From: a virus
Length of the DNA stretch: 25,131 bases
Strand: one strand, 5' to 3'
Virus record (IMG/VR): IMGVR_UViG_3300007735_000523
Span: 1-25,131 of that record
Part shown: piece by piece, positions 16,229-23,113 of the stretch
Layout: every line of letters starts with the position of its first letter
Numbering within the stretch: position 1 is the stretch's first letter
The notes under the pieces: generated by a model
Databases searched by the model: none
What the model was told of the DNA's origin: nothing
What the model saw: the letters and a program-made list of their open reading frames with translations, nothing else
Translations under genes and position numbers: made by a program

Positions 16229-17712
16229 CAGTAGCTCATCCAACTCGCGTTGCGGTCACGGTCCCGCTTGAGCCATGGCAGTGATTCTTTCGCTTGCTGT
16301 GGTGCCAGTGGCCTGCTGAACAAGAGATACCTTAGCGCATCCAAGGCGTGGTCTTCCATTTTTGTGTCCACATCCTCTGGATTTGTTTTCGACTGGAGGA
16401 TTTCGATGAACTGGCGGATAAGGTTTGGGCACTCCGCACTGATCATCACGCCGGGCAGTTCTCCCTCGGACAGCGGCTCAAGACGCTTGTGCACTTGGTG
16501 CCAACCTTGTACCCGCGACTTGTCTGCCTTATCCCAGACGACGCCATAGGAGGCAAACTCTTCGCCCACTGACGGCCCGCTGGAACCTCGGTTGTCCCAC
16601 ACATGGTCGCCCACCCGGTAGTTGATATGCTCGTCAAACGCCTGCTCGATTTCCAGCATCGTCTGCGCAACCTGCCCTGCCGTGCGTTGCTTATCGTACA
16701 GCTCGCGGTAAATCCAGATACGTCCGTCAAAGTCTACGGCGCCCCACAAGATGCAGAACGGCGATGAGTAGCCCCAGTCCATTCCGGTGATAAGCTGCCC
16801 GCTTTCGGTCGGGTCAATCTCCTCTGGGTCGTACACGTGGTACGCCGGATCAAACGTTGTGAAGAACCTGTCCACGCCGACCGACCACGCCTCTTCCGCA
16901 GTGTTCGGATACTCAGCCCGGTACGAGCGGGGCAGCGCCTTCTTCGTGGCCTCGTACCAGTCCATGTCTCGGCGCGGGTCCGTATTCCACGACAAGAACA
17001 CGCGCGTAAAGCCGTTGTCGGGCGCGCCCTTCCACAAATCGTGGAACAGCGTGCCCGGCTTGGCCGTAGAAATCCCGATGACCTGACCGCCTGTCGGACG
17101 GTTGATGGTGGGATACGCGGCTTGCCAGATTTCGTAGGCCCACTGCTGCAACGCCCACTCGTCAATGAGCACCATGTTGGCGGTGAACGAACGGCCCGAG
17201 TCTTTTGCTGCCGCTTCTGCCAAGAATCGCGACGGAGCCTTGCCCTCACCGTGATGAATCTTGAGATTCAGCGTCTGGTCTTCCCACGTCGGCCCTGTCC
17301 AGTCCTTCGGGGCATCCTTGTAGTAGCGAATCAGCCACTTTGGCGCGCGTTCCAGCATGAACGTCAGGCGGCGCACAAGTTCTTTGGCCTCGTCTTCACC
17401 CTTCGACAGACCGACGACGGTGTAGCCGACGTTGAAGATCATCTTCCACAGCACGTACGCCAGTGCCAGCCACGTGAGACCAAGCTGACGTGCCTTGAGC
17501 ACGATCATCAGTCGGTTTGTCTGAAACGCCTGCAACGCTTGTCTTTGTCCGTCCCACAACTCAAACGTGGTTTCTGCCCCAACGCTATCCACGTCCTCAA
17601 TGCGGACACACAAATCAATGAAAGCAAAGACAGACTTGCGACAAACAGCCCGTCTGCGTGCAACTTCCTTGGCCCTTGCGAATGCTTGCGCGTCAACTGA
17701 TGTCTGTGACAT
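16228..17712 (-). CDS. terL: Terminase large subunit (packaging ATPase and nuclease), 494 aa
   Basis: Motor that pumps and cuts phage DNA at the portal. The ATPase domain shows the terminase-type Walker A KARQLGLT at residues 73-80, with Leu in place of the classical Lys as in many TerL proteins. Walker B MVLIDEW is at 180-186, with catalytic Asp-Glu at 184-185, and coupling motif GISTAKPGT follows. The nuclease domain has acidic residues in GMDWGYSSP (Asp 311) and HALDALRY (Asp 458). Length is normal. ATG 17712 has GAGG six nt upstream; the TTG one codon earlier is less likely. It overlaps the small-subunit gene by 20 nt. Confidence 0.93.
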   Translation of the reverse strand: MSQTSVDAQAFARAKEVARRRAVCRKSVFAFIDLCVRIEDVDSVGAETTFELWDGQRQALQAFQTNRLMIVLKARQLGLTWLALAYVLWKMIFNVGYTVVGLSKGEDEAKELVRRLTFMLERAPKWLIRYYKDAPKDWTGPTWEDQTLNLKIHHGEGKAPSRFLAEAAAKDSGRSFTANMVLIDEWALQQWAYEIWQAAYPTINRPTGGQVIGISTAKPGTLFHDLWKGAPDNGFTRVFLSWNTDPRRDMDWYEATKKALPRSYRAEYPNTAEEAWSVGVDRFFTTFDPAYHVYDPEEIDPTESGQLITGMDWGYSSPFCILWGAVDFDGRIWIYRELYDKQRTAGQVAQTMLEIEQAFDEHINYRVGDHVWDNRGSSGPSVGEEFASYGVVWDKADKSRVQGWHQVHKRLEPLSEGELPGVMISAECPNLIRQFIEILQSKTNPEDVDTKMEDHALDALRYLLFSRPLAPQQAKESLPWLKRDRDRNASWMSY

Positions 17713-18184
17713 CAATCACCTCGTACTTGGCCAAATCCGTCGGACTGTCTAGTTCGGCAAGGTCTTCGTCCGACAAACCCGTCAGGCGCTGCGCAATGAT
17801 TGTGTGCGTGCTGGTGATTTCCTGCTGGATTTCCTGCGGCGGCCTGCCGAATCCACGGTCGGCCAGTTCTTTTGCGGCCTGCATCCGAATCGGCAAATCC
17901 TGATTCTCGTCGTTCAGGATACGCAGCCAGAACTCGACCATCTGCCAGCCTTCGCCCGTCATCCCTTGGATGATCTTGGCCAGTCGAGCGCCGGGCTTAC
18001 GCATCCCTGCGGGAATCTCGTACGCCTTCATCGCCATCTCGGGCGGCAAGTCCGCAAGCACCTTGCGAATTGCCACCTGTTCCTGCGGCGACATCTTGTC
18101 GATGAGCTTGTTGCCGTCCGTCAAACGCTTCGGCACGTCGTCAAACTCGTCGATGTGCTTCTTCTTCCAGCGGTTGGCTTCCAT
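17693..18184 (-). CDS. terS: Probable terminase small subunit, 163 aa
   Basis: Position directly before terL with a 20-nt overlap suggests the DNA-recognition subunit of the packaging enzyme. The sequence is helical. The stretch IRMQAAKELADRGFGRPPQEIQQEI is common near the C-terminus of phage small terminases, and RKPGARLAKIIQGMTGEGWQMVEFWLRIL precedes it. I chose ATG 18184, which shares one base with the TGA of the primase-helicase gene (TGATG); GTG one codon upstream is an alternative. A helix-turn-helix is not obvious, so the call leans on context. Confidence 0.75.
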   Translation of the reverse strand: MEANRWKKKHIDEFDDVPKRLTDGNKLIDKMSPQEQVAIRKVLADLPPEMAMKAYEIPAGMRKPGARLAKIIQGMTGEGWQMVEFWLRILNDENQDLPIRMQAAKELADRGFGRPPQEIQQEITSTHTIIAQRLTGLSDEDLAELDSPTDLAKYEVIDVTDIS

Positions 18185-20409
18185 CACATCTTCACCCGCT
18201 CAAAGTAGTTCAGGTACGCCGTGTGCGTGATTCGCCCGAAGTGATCCGCCGCCTTCTGGATCGCAGCGGGCGTGAATGGTCCGCCTTGCCTTGGCACACG
18301 CACCGAGCGCGCCTTCCCGTTGATGGACATCCTGTGGGTATCGGTCCCACCATAGCGCAGCATCGTGCGGTTGAACAGTATTTCGTTGCCGGGCGCAAAG
18401 CCACGCGTCTTGGCCCACACCTGATACGCCTGCCACAGGTCTTCCGTGTAGCACGGGGTATACGGGTACAACGTCTCGTCCCTGCGCCAGTCCAGCACAA
18501 ACGTCTCCTGCGGCGACCGGGACATGTCGATGAGCACGTCCTTGGCCACGGTCTTCGGCGGCTTGGCTGACACACCGCGATACCCGCGCAGGTCGTACGC
18601 CATCAAGTAGTCGTAGAACGCCTGCGTGCCGGGGCCGTCGATTTCGGCAAACAACTTGTCGTAGTAATCGTGGCCGTTCGGCCCCTTGGTTTCCACAATT
18701 GCATAGCGCCTGTCGTCAGCAGAAGGCATAACAGGCTGCATCTCGTTGGACAGGAACACGAGATTGGCATGGTTCTCCTCCATCCGTATCGGTACGAACT
18801 TCTCTTCAATCGTGAACAGGTCGTCCGTAATCATCGACTTCAGCCGGTTCTTTACCAGCTTACGCTCGACAATCGACGACGACACCTCGTTGCACACGAT
18901 GTACAGCTTCCGCGACAGCCAGCCCGTGTACTTCGACTCCAGCTCGGTCTGCCCGATCTGGATGCCGTAGTGGTGGCCGTACACCCGCATCATCACCTTC
19001 TCGAAGATCGCCGACTTGCCCGAGCCTTCCGGCCCTTGGAACACATACGCGTATCCGAGCTTGGCCCCGACGTTCTGTAACGGGTAGGCCAGCCAGCACG
19101 TCAGGTCGTGCGTCAGGTCCGCGTCCCCGCCGCACAGGTAGTACAGGTGCGCGATGATGCGCGCGCACCGCACGCCGGGCGTCACGTCCTCGCTCGTGCG
19201 CATCGGCAGCCCACGGAACAGGTTGATCTCGCCGTCCCCCGCGCCCTGTGGCTTGAACACAACGTCCGCAGGCCGCACCACCCGCCGCGCCGCATGGCGA
19301 ATCCACATCGGACCTGACACAGGCCAGCGCAGCTTGAATGCGTCCACCTTCATCAACTCAAACGTGGTGGCGTCCAAGATGTTCGTCGAACCCTCGATGA
19401 GCGCGTACCGCTGCAACAGCGCCTCGATCTCGGTGATTTCCCGAACCGCTTCCTCTGCCGCCTCCTCTTCCGCGCCCTGCGGCGCAAAGTATCCGTCGCG
19501 CTCAAGCAGTTCCAGCCGCGACATATCCGCCTGATGCGCCAGCACGTCCAGCACGTCCCCGTGCCGCACGCCGTTCCCCTCGACGCCCACGTCCCCGTGG
19601 TCTGCGCTGAAGCACGCCCAGCGCCCCTCTACGTCGCCCAACTGGCCGAAGCAGCCCCGATGGTCACAGATGGGGCAGTCACCCCCGCTACGCGGCCACT
19701 CATCGGCCACAGACGAATGATCCCGGTTGAACCGCTCGACCGCACGACCGATGTTCGGCACGCGATACCAGCGATCCACCGTCTGGTCGCGCTCGTCCAG
19801 CACGATCACGTCCGCAGACCGACGCACACCCTCGACAATCGAGTTCGGCGCGTAGATGAGCTTGGCCCGATCGAACTGGACGCTCTCGTCTACCTTGAAC
19901 CCACCGAAGTGCCTCCGTCCCTCGGTAGTAGCCGCAAGGCTCAGACTACTGATTCGGGCGCTTACGTGCGTGAATATCTCGCCAGACACGCGGGTCCACA
20001 CGTTGGCCGACCTGATGGGCCGCTCAAACACATACACCAGACGTACGCCGCGAGGCGTGTCGTGGTAAATGTTGGCACCGAAGTCACCCGTCAAGGCAGC
20101 GATGGTGATTGCCTCGGCAGACGCCTGATCCTTGGGTGCGTGGTTGCCCTCTGTGTCGTAGAAGTCAATGTCCACGACGACACCGTGGGCCATCTCCCAC
20201 ATGTTCTGTTGACGGCGGCTGCCTCGCCACACGTGCACCGACCACCAGCCCAAGTTCTCGGCGGGCTTTTGCTCTAGCACTTGGGCGAGCGAGAGAGTCC
20301 TTGTCCTCGAAGAGGGAAGAGGAACGGTACGAAAGCGGGCGAATTCCGCACCGTCATTGACACAGACGCTATTGACGAGCGTCGCTGGATGGGCTACAAT
20401 AGAGGTCAC
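18184..20409 (-). CDS. Primase-helicase fusion (AEP-type primase plus D5-like/SF3 helicase), 741 aa
   Basis: Predicted to start DNA synthesis and unwind the origin. Residues about 74-82 contain VVVDIDF, an Asp-x-Asp metal site as in archaeo-eukaryotic primases, and RHFGGFKVD near 166-174 may complete the site. CPICDHRGCFG at 245-255 looks like a zinc knuckle. The C-terminal helicase has Walker A GPEGSGKS at 459-466, a Walker B-like LYIVCNE at about 502-508, and a DUF5906/D5-type region (FLSNEMQPVMPSADDRRYAIVE). The true start is GTG 20409, with AGAAGGAG seven nt upstream. The 38 codons farther upstream lie inside the leader and promoter and are not credible protein. Placing it directly before the terminase genes is unusual. 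Confidence 0.85.
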   Translation of the reverse strand: MTSIVAHPATLVNSVCVNDGAEFARFRTVPLPSSRTRTLSLAQVLEQKPAENLGWWSVHVWRGSRRQQNMWEMAHGVVVDIDFYDTEGNHAPKDQASAEAITIAALTGDFGANIYHDTPRGVRLVYVFERPIRSANVWTRVSGEIFTHVSARISSLSLAATTEGRRHFGGFKVDESVQFDRAKLIYAPNSIVEGVRRSADVIVLDERDQTVDRWYRVPNIGRAVERFNRDHSSVADEWPRSGGDCPICDHRGCFGQLGDVEGRWACFSADHGDVGVEGNGVRHGDVLDVLAHQADMSRLELLERDGYFAPQGAEEEAAEEAVREITEIEALLQRYALIEGSTNILDATTFELMKVDAFKLRWPVSGPMWIRHAARRVVRPADVVFKPQGAGDGEINLFRGLPMRTSEDVTPGVRCARIIAHLYYLCGGDADLTHDLTCWLAYPLQNVGAKLGYAYVFQGPEGSGKSAIFEKVMMRVYGHHYGIQIGQTELESKYTGWLSRKLYIVCNEVSSSIVERKLVKNRLKSMITDDLFTIEEKFVPIRMEENHANLVFLSNEMQPVMPSADDRRYAIVETKGPNGHDYYDKLFAEIDGPGTQAFYDYLMAYDLRGYRGVSAKPPKTVAKDVLIDMSRSPQETFVLDWRRDETLYPYTPCYTEDLWQAYQVWAKTRGFAPGNEILFNRTMLRYGGTDTHRMSINGKARSVRVPRQGGPFTPAAIQKAADHFGRITHTAYLNYFERVKM
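20372..20400 (+). promoter_or_regulatory. Sigma70-type promoter for antisense RNA
   Basis: The plus strand carries TTGACG, a 17-bp spacer and TACAAT, close to the TTGACA/TATAAT consensus with ideal spacing. It lies inside the 5' end of the primase-helicase gene on the opposite strand. The expected start is A20408, just before two hairpins and an intrinsic terminator, so the transcript would be about 72 nt. Confidence 0.65.
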
Positions 20410-20416
20410 TTCAGCA

Positions 20417-20424
20417 CTCCTTCT
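20417..20424 (-). promoter_or_regulatory. Ribosome binding site of the primase-helicase gene
   Basis: On the minus strand AGAAGGAG lies seven nt before the GTG at 20409-20407. It fixes the start of the gene. In the mRNA the core GAAGGAG would sit in a hairpin loop between CAGCA and TGCTG, the mirror of the antisense RNA loop, an arrangement suited to loop-loop pairing. Confidence 0.7.
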
Positions 20425-20441
20425 GCTGGAGCCCCGCTCAA

Positions 20442-20479
20442 CAGACCTCGTGTTACTGCACGGGGTCTGTTTCTTTGTC
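20442..20479 (+). terminator. Intrinsic terminator of the antisense RNA
   Basis: CAGACCTCGTG pairs with CACGGGGTCTG (11 pairs, one U-G) around the loop TTACTG, followed by TTTCTTTGT. It is a standard rho-independent shape on the plus strand. No plus-strand gene ends here, so its presence 40 nt after a promoter supports a short RNA gene. Confidence 0.65.
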
Positions 20480-20494
20480 TGGGGGCAGGGTCTC

Positions 20495-20523
20495 ATCGTA
20501 TACGCGCGTGGGCACGGAGTCAA
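20495..20523 (-). promoter_or_regulatory. Sigma70-type promoter for the leftward primase-terminase operon
   Basis: The minus strand has TTGACT (20523-20518), a 17-bp spacer and TACGAT (20500-20495). The start would be near 20488, giving a leader of about 79 nt before the GTG at 20409. Almost all of that leader is complementary to the antisense RNA. The promoter faces the antisense promoter, so polymerase collision could add to control. Confidence 0.55.
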
Positions 20524-21165
20524 GTGTCTGAATAAACTTGAATATGTAGGAATAAAAGTTATGCTGTTGATTATTTAGTGCAAAGTTTTATTAGGGGTTA
20601 GTATGTTGCGTAGGGCTGAAAGGCAGTAACGATGCGGGTTACGGCGGTTTAGGGGGCGAAACGCGTCGTAGGAGCCAGTCGTGGCGCGGGTTTCAGCGAT
20701 CGCAAATTTGGGGGTTGTGCAATATCGAAGGGGGCTGAAACCCAGTAGGGGCGCGAAAGCGATTATTTCGTATGTTCCTACTATTGCAACAGTCTGTATT
20801 CATTTATAAACACATACACGATCATGCGTACAAGACAAGATATTCACAATATTCAATAATAAATAATAAAATATTATACAATACCCCCTCTTCACAAATG
20901 AATCTAACTATTACAATACGAATGACATATAGAATAATAAAGAGTGAGTACTGGTGCGGGTTTGCACCTGTTTGATTATTGCAAGGGGGTAGGGTCTAAC
21001 AGGGCTGAAGCTCGCACTATTGGCGGCTCTCGGGCCGATTTCGGGCTGAAACCCGCATGCCTACTGGGTTTGAGGCGAGTTATGTCGTGAGCGTTATGCA
21101 CTTTCTATTGAGCGATATTCTAACTCGCTAGTTGTGCACTTAACTGTAGAGTTATGCACACGGCT
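20524..21165. other. Candidate replication origin region
   Basis: No credible gene lies between the operon promoter and the next gene at 21338. The stretch 20765-20945 is strongly AT-rich in a GC-rich genome (for example AATAATAAATAATAAAATAT) and could be a DNA-unwinding element. To its right, TTATGCACA at 21152-21160 matches the DnaA box TTATNCACA, and TTATGCACT (21094-21102) and TTGTGCACT (21132-21140) are near matches; TTGTGCAAT (20715-20723) is weaker. GGGCTGAA repeats flank the AT-rich core. The neighbouring primase-helicase gene fits an origin. No origin assay or skew data are available. Confidence 0.5.
20613..21050. repeat. Dispersed GGGCTGAA motif flanking the AT-rich core
   Basis: GGGCTGAA occurs at 20613-20620, 20732-20739, 21002-21009 and 21043-21050, and an inverted relative (CGCTGAAACC on the minus strand) at 20689-20698. 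Two copies continue as AAACCC, so GGG and CCC can pair as a small hairpin. In addition AACCCAGTAGG (20739-20749) has its inverse CCTACTGGGTT at 21060-21070. These may be iteron-like or regulator binding sites. Confidence 0.5.
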
Positions 21166-21279
21166 GGAATTGAGAATATAATAAATTACTACGGATATGG
21201 TTGGGCGGGTACGGGAGGGCCGGGTGCGTTTTTGTTTGCAGACGCCGCCCCCGGTCGATGCAGTCCGTCCCGACGGGTA

Positions 21280-21288
21280 TGCTATGAT
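21280..21288 (+). promoter_or_regulatory. Possible extended -10 promoter for the 184-aa gene
   Basis: TGCTATGAT is an extended -10 (TGN plus TATGAT) 49 nt before the ATG at 21338. No good -35 is seen. A second candidate is a perfect TATAAT at 21177-21182, also with a poor -35. One of these probably starts rightward transcription; host sigma is assumed. Confidence 0.35.
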
Positions 21289-21337
21289 GGTTGTGTGGAG
21301 GCAATCCCGCCCCACGTTAGCACAAGGTATCACGACT

Positions 21338-21892
21338 ATGGCTAGGACAATCAGGCTTAAGACGACGACGGCGACGGCGCAAGCGAAGGACAAGGCCCCT
21401 GTGGCCACCGCTACGGGTCCCGCTATCACCACGATTGCGGACAAGTTCTCTGATATTGCGCCTAAGATTCAGGCGGCTGTAATCGACGCACAAGAGGCAA
21501 AGGCACTGGCTGCGGCATACAGGCTTATGGGCGGCAAGTCCGTCACCACGCCGGAGGCTGCCACGGGCAACGTCGGTAAGTTCCACAAGGCCGCGCTCCG
21601 GAAGTTTGCGACCGATGCGGCCTTCCGTGCAAAGGCGCTTGACGCTGCGGCCGCCAAGTCTCCCTACTCCCTTGCAGAGCTTGTCGCGATGACTCGTGGC
21701 TTGGTAAGCAAGTCTCAGGTGATGCATAAGAGCGTAACGGGTACGGACGGTAAGACTGCCGTCACCGGGTCGGCTGCCCGTAACCTGTACGACGCCCCGG
21801 ATTGCTTCCAGTTCTCGGCCATGGCCCGGCTGGACAGCATGGCCTTCCTGCCCGGCAAGGGTCTCATGACCTTCATTACTGAGCAGGTTTAG
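21338..21892 (+). CDS. Unknown protein, first gene of the rightward arm, 184 aa
   Basis: I do not recognise this family. The N-terminus is basic and Thr/Ala-rich (MARTIRLKTTTATAQAKDKAPVATATG), probably disordered. It is followed by an Ala-rich helical domain (AAVIDAQEAKALAAAYRLMGG; FHKAALRKFATDAAFRAKALDAAAAK). The C-terminal part SARNLYDAPDCFQFSAMARLDSMAFLPGKG is more varied. It is net basic, so nucleic acid binding is possible but unproven. ATG 21338 has AAGG about nine nt upstream. It is followed by a tandem pair of stable hairpins. Confidence 0.7.
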   Translation: MARTIRLKTTTATAQAKDKAPVATATGPAITTIADKFSDIAPKIQAAVIDAQEAKALAAAYRLMGGKSVTTPEAATGNVGKFHKAALRKFATDAAFRAKALDAAAAKSPYSLAELVAMTRGLVSKSQVMHKSVTGTDGKTAVTGSAARNLYDAPDCFQFSAMARLDSMAFLPGKGLMTFITEQV

Positions 21893-21904
21893 TCCACACG
21901 GCGT

Positions 21905-21984
21905 ACCCGATTGCCCCGCTTCGGCGGGGCATCGGCGTTTCTGGACCCGATTGCCCGGCTTCGGCCGGGCATCGGCGTGTCTAG
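21905..21984 (+). repeat. Tandem pair of UUCG hairpins (40-bp direct repeat), possible double terminator
   Basis: Two 40-bp units (21905-21944 and 21945-21984) are about 36/40 identical. Each forms an 8-bp stem capped by UUCG: TGCCCCGC with GCGGGGCA (912-931) and TGCCCGGC with GCCGGGCA (952-971). The stems differ at one pair, C-G against G-C, a compensatory change. The unit starts 12 nt after the stop of the 184-aa gene. U-tracts are poor (GTTTCT, GTGTCT), so they may terminate or stabilise the transcript. Confidence 0.65.
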
Positions 21985-22104
21985 GCCTTGCGTCTGAGGC
22001 CTCTAGGAGCCCCTAGGACGCGCGTTTGCCCGGTACGGGTACCCTACCCCTACCCTTGCCCGAACGCCTGCCCTAGGCCCGCCTAGAGGCCTTAAACGCA
22101 AGGC
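21985..22104. repeat. 33-nt inverted repeat rich in CTAG
   Basis: The arm at 21985-22017 is the reverse complement of 22072-22104 at 28 of 33 positions, with a 54-nt GC-rich loop containing GGTACGGGTACC. CTAG, usually scarce in bacterial DNA, occurs six times between 21981 and 22137, three of them as CCTAGG. GGACGCGCG (22016-22024) also has an inverse at 22138-22146. The stretch 21893-22215 holds no credible gene. Confidence 0.6.
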
Positions 22105-22215
22105 TACGGCTTGCCCTATGCCCGATGCCCGCCTAGGCGCGCGTCCACGGCCACGGGTAGGCCATCCCATCCCCTACGCGCACGGCTTGTGCGCACCATC
22201 GGAGGTTCAACGACT

Positions 22216-22404
22216 ATGGACATCGAAACGTTGCTGGCACGCGCCACGATGGCGCGGGACGAACTGTCCGCCATCGTGGCGCGGCAGGACGAGATGCTGC
22301 GCGACATCGACGAGACACTCGCCGAGATCGAGGCGGAGCGTGCCGAAACGGCGCGCATCATCGCCGAAGCCGACCGGGTTTGGGCGGAGGTGACCCATGC
22401 CTGA
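22216..22404 (+). CDS. Small coiled-coil protein, 62 aa, unknown
   Basis: GGAGG lies ten nt before ATG 22216; longer frames upstream have no ribosome binding site and run through the inverted-repeat region. The protein (MDIETLLARATMARDELSAIVARQDEMLRDIDETLAEIEAERAETARIIAEADRVWAEVTHA) is a nearly continuous acidic amphipathic helix with heptad character. Its last codons overlap the ATG of the next gene by eight nt, so the two are probably coupled. Function unknown. Confidence 0.7.
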   Translation: MDIETLLARATMARDELSAIVARQDEMLRDIDETLAEIEAERAETARIIAEADRVWAEVTHA

Positions 22405-22672
22405 GCGGTACACCATGTCTGCCCCTGCTGTCCTGCGCGTCACGGCGCAGGGCACGCCACGCAACGCGCACGGCGACGTGACGTTGCGAGTGGCAACACG
22501 GCGCGGCACAGAGACGCGCACGGTCGGCTTCACCGTCGCTCCGGGCGGATGGGGCACGCCCCACCTGACGCTCGGCAACGGCGTTCCGTCGGTCGTGCAT
22601 GCCAGCGTCATGGTGGCAGTGAGCGATGCCCTCGCGTCTCTGCCCATTCAGGGTGGCGTGGTTTCTCGTTAG
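22397..22672 (+). CDS. Unknown small beta protein, 91 aa
   Basis: ATG 22397 lies inside the end of the preceding gene. The protein (YTMSAPAVLRVTAQGTPRNAHGDVTLRVATRRGTETRTVGFTVAPGGWG...) is predicted beta-rich with many Thr/Val/Arg and no recognised domain. A second ATG at 22415 is possible but less likely. Its TAG (22670-22672) is followed after six nt by the first pseudoknot. Confidence 0.65.
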   Translation: MPERYTMSAPAVLRVTAQGTPRNAHGDVTLRVATRRGTETRTVGFTVAPGGWGTPHLTLGNGVPSVVHASVMVAVSDALASLPIQGGVVSR

Positions 22673-22678
22673 TCGCAT

Positions 22679-22706
22679 GGACCTGAGCACGTCCGTAAAC
22701 TGCTCA
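22679..22706 (+). promoter_or_regulatory. H-type RNA pseudoknot 1 (after TAG 22670-22672)
   Basis: Stem 1 is GGAC (679-682) with GTCC (691-694). Loop 1 is one C. Stem 2 is TGAGCA (684-689) with TGCTCA (701-706). Loop 3 is GTAAAC. The stop-to-stem spacer is 6 nt, and 28 nt separate the element from ATG 22735. The next gene is not in the same frame, and reading on past the stop meets another TAG at 22721. Confidence 0.75.
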
Positions 22707-22734
22707 ATCCCACACGTTATTAGGAGTTACGACA

Positions 22735-23052
22735 ATGGCTTACAATCCCTTGCTGCGCAGCGTCCCCGGTTTCGACCTCCTCATCGGCACGTGCCCGTGC
22801 CACAGCCCCCGCTTGACGCGCGCCGACTACCGTTTGATCGAAGATCCGAGGATCGAGATCGCGGTTAGCTTTCTGGGGCGTCTGCTTCCGAGCCACCAAT
22901 GGGTGGCGACGGTGAATGACGAAGCCGCGCACGCGATAGCGTGTGACGACCCCGAGACGGCCGATAAGGCTGTCGCAGCGGCGAGCCGACTGGCTGAGGC
23001 GCTGGCCGATTGGCCCGAAGACTGGGGGCAGCACGTCGATCTGGCTGTCTAG
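22735..23052 (+). CDS. Unknown protein, 105 aa
   Basis: TAGGAG lies eight nt before ATG 22735. The protein (MAYNPLLRSVPGFDLLIGTCPCHSPRLTRADYRLIEDPRIEIAVSFLGRLLPSHQWVATVNDEAAHAIACDD...) has a mixed fold with an Ala-rich helix near the C-terminus (ADKAVAAASRLAEALADW). CPCH near residue 20 is suggestive of metal binding but is not a full motif. No family recognised. It is flanked by pseudoknots on both sides. Confidence 0.7.
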   Translation: MAYNPLLRSVPGFDLLIGTCPCHSPRLTRADYRLIEDPRIEIAVSFLGRLLPSHQWVATVNDEAAHAIACDDPETADKAVAAASRLAEALADWPEDWGQHVDLAV

Positions 23053-23058
23053 GTGTGT

Positions 23059-23086
23059 GGACCTGAGCATGTCCGTAAACTGCTCG
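23059..23086 (+). promoter_or_regulatory. H-type RNA pseudoknot 2 (after TAG 23050-23052)
   Basis: Stem 1 is GGAC/GTCC (059-062 with 071-074). Stem 2 is TGAGCA (064-069) with TGCTCG (081-086), where the last pair has become U-G. Loop 3 is GTAAAC. The spacer from the stop is 6 nt of different sequence (GTGTGT). ATG 23114 follows 27 nt later and is out of frame with the upstream gene. Confidence 0.75.
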
Positions 23087-23113
23087 TCCCTTCACTATCA
23101 CAGGAGAATCGTC

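Larger units (their letters stand above)
20408..20479 (+). ncRNA. Candidate antisense RNA to the primase-helicase leader (~72 nt)
   Basis: Two stem-loops are predicted. Stem-loop 1 (20409-20431) has 8 pairs and a 7-nt loop CUCCUUC, the exact complement of the GAAGGAG ribosome binding site of the opposite gene. Stem-loop 2 (20442-20469) has 11 continuous pairs and a U-rich tail. Each stem contains a U-G pair on this strand that becomes a C-A mismatch on the mRNA strand, which argues that this strand is the selected RNA. It covers the start codon region and most of the leader of the replication gene. Such pairing would block translation, as CopA does in IncFII plasmids. Existence of the transcript is inferred. 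Confidence 0.6.

Noticed and set aside
1044-20409. Search for a tape-measure gene and tail assembly frameshift
   Set aside because: No long helical tape-measure protein or slippery overlap is present, consistent with a short-tailed phage.
20410-20523. Upstream 38 codons of the primase-helicase frame (ATG at 20523)
   Set aside because: This stretch contains the operon promoter, the terminator hairpin and the leader; the peptide is Cys/Pro/Arg-rich and unlike the rest, and GTG 20409 has an excellent ribosome binding site.
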